From CAZWFW01 sp964633445 (GTDB lineage Archaea; Undinarchaeota; CAZWFW01): a stretch of DNA of 14,254 nt. Of this stretch, positions 13,402 through 14,254 are shown piece by piece (positions within the stretch are counted from its first letter, which is position 1; each line of letters begins with the position of its first letter). The stretch covers positions 1 to 14,254 of the forward strand of contig CAZWFW010000032.1 of NCBI GenBank assembly GCA_964633445.1, in the 5' to 3' direction. Below the pieces are notes generated by a model. That model saw only the letters and a program-made list of their open reading frames with translations. It did not search any database and had not been told where the DNA came from. The translations under genes and the position numbers were made by a program.

Positions 13402-14204
13402 CCAAAGAAACTAAGGATATTAGCATTACAACAGTGGTAATAGCAACATTTCTGATTTTGGGAGCTATGATGATAGTTTTTGGTGTTCTTGCAGGAGGAA
13501 TTTCGCCAAGAAATTCTATGTTCTTCCTAGGATTATTCACACTAACAGTGCCACCCAGCGCAATAAAATATTTGGAATATAGAAGATTCTCAAAAATGGA
13601 GCGAAAATTTCCTGATTTTCTTAGAGATCTTGTTGAGCAATTAAGAGCTGGTATGGCACTACCTCAAGCTTTGCGTGTTGTATCAAAAAATGATTACGGC
13701 CCCTTAAGCAAGGAAATTAAGAAAATTGTAAGCCAGATAAGCTGGAAATTAACTTTTGAGGAAGCTATGTTAAAATTTTTAGAAAGGTGCAGGAAAAGTA
13801 GGGTTATATCTCAAAGTATTCTTGTAATTCTTGAAGCTGAGAAGTCGGGTGGTAAAATAGATGAAGTTTTGGAGGGGGTTGCTGCTGCAGTTAGAAGAAT
13901 AGATGAGCTTGAAAAGGAGCATAGGAGCAGGCTTAGGATTCAAATAATTACTCAGTACTTTGTTTTCTACACCTTCTTAATAGTTATAATTCTTCTAAAA
14001 AATATTCTTCTCCCTTCCCTAGCTGGATCTCCAGAGAAATATGAACTTTTATTTTTCCATCTCATACTTATTCAAGCATTTTTTGCAGGTATCTTGGCTG
14101 GAAGAATAGCTGAGAAATCCTTTGTAGCAGGACTTAAACACAGTTGCTTTTTAATCTTTTCAGGTTACTTAATATTTATTTTTTCAAGTTATCTCATGGC
14201 GTAG
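13398..14204 (+). CDS. Pilus platform membrane protein, ArlJ C-half-like (T2SF)
   Basis: A 268-residue second platform protein. Membrane segments fall at about 10-34, 36-56, 185-203, 216-236 and 246-267. The cytoplasmic T2SF domain (about 65-180) shows FPDFLRDLVEQLRAGMALPQAL (71-92), YGPLSKEIKKIVSQISW, FEEAMLKFLERC, ILEAEKSGGKIDEVLEGVA, and a Glu/Arg-rich helix before the third membrane segment. This pattern is that of the second T2SF unit of ArlJ (FlaJ). With the preceding gene it would form a two-chain platform, as in TadB/TadC systems. It is the last gene of the operon here; the next start-like site, 38 bases on, has its own TATA-like stretch. No prepilin peptidase follows within the window. 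Confidence 0.88.
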   Translation: MTKETKDISITTVVIATFLILGAMMIVFGVLAGGISPRNSMFFLGLFTLTVPPSAIKYLEYRRFSKMERKFPDFLRDLVEQLRAGMALPQALRVVSKNDYGPLSKEIKKIVSQISWKLTFEEAMLKFLERCRKSRVISQSILVILEAEKSGGKIDEVLEGVAAAVRRIDELEKEHRSRLRIQIITQYFVFYTFLIVIILLKNILLPSLAGSPEKYELLFFHLILIQAFFAGILAGRIAEKSFVAGLKHSCFLIFSGYLIFIFSSYLMA

Positions 14205-14207
14205 TTG

Positions 14208-14241
14208 CAAAATTTAATAGCAAAGCTAGCACATAATTTTA
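14208..14241 (+). promoter_or_regulatory. Possible promoter for a gene leaving the window
   Basis: A TATA-like stretch, aaaatttaatag, around 14209-14220 lies about 25-30 bases before the ATGATG at 14242-14247. This spacing fits a leaderless transcript starting a new unit after the pilus operon. Confidence 0.3.
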
Positions 14242-14254
14242 ATGATGAGACTTT
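14242..14254 (+). CDS. Possible start of a truncated gene at the window edge
   Basis: Only ATG ATG AGA CTT and one further base are visible, so no product can be named. Support is limited to the TATA-like sequence at suitable distance upstream. It may be chance. Confidence 0.2.

Noticed and set aside
8000..14204. The operon as an archaellum locus.
   Set aside because: No ArlH-like ATPase, no plain archaellin and a two-chain platform are seen; the pilin-like proteins have large beta domains, so a pilus-type system fits better.

Overview
The window comes from an AT-rich archaeon, probably thermophilic. The evidence is an archaeal-type ribosomal protein eS8, an archaeal-style geranylgeranyl diphosphate synthase for ether lipids, TATA-like boxes about 25-30 bases before several starts, leaderless-looking starts, GGTGAT-type ribosome binding sites inside operons, and class III (type IV pilin-like) signal peptides of the form K/R-A-x-S-P. 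I cannot place it confidently in a phylum from this sequence alone.

Left part (1-4130), housekeeping and mixed genes: a FIST-domain-like protein (minus strand), an AI-2E family membrane permease (plus), ribosomal protein eS8 (plus), and a polyprenyl/geranylgeranyl diphosphate synthase (minus) whose stop codon overlaps that of eS8.

Right part (4168-14204), a type IV pilus-like surface system. It begins with a pilin-like secreted protein carrying a ThuA/glutamine-amidotransferase-like C-terminal domain (4168-5622). Next, on the opposite strand, is a large, sequon-rich, membrane-anchored surface protein with four beta-sandwich repeats, a Tyr/Glu-rich segment and two C-terminal acidic-loop units (5624-7939). 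Divergent from that, an operon of six tightly packed genes runs from 8000 to 14204: a pilin-like protein with beta-sandwich domains, two further proteins with single N-terminal membrane segments (probable minor pilins), a PilT/TadA/ArlI-family secretion ATPase, and two type II secretion F-domain membrane platform proteins that look like the two halves of ArlJ (FlaJ). Start and stop codons overlap or abut at every junction, so the six genes are very likely co-transcribed and translationally coupled. No prepilin peptidase, no ArlH-like protein and no plain archaellin are visible, so this is a pilus or related surface appendage rather than a complete archaellum.

Working model (inference): the ATPase and the two platform proteins assemble the pilin-like proteins. 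The beta-sandwich and ThuA-like domains would be displayed at the cell surface, and the glycoprotein encoded divergently may be a surface partner. The most unusual observation is that the ATPase carries two tandem Ig-like beta-sandwich repeats (about residues 8-220) ahead of its normal ATPase region, with no signal peptide or membrane segment. The second is the pilin-like protein ending in a ThuA-like domain. No tRNA, rRNA, CRISPR array or insertion sequence was recognised. All gene-free stretches are under 300 bases; the longest (1372-1628) holds promoter-like AT-rich sequence only.
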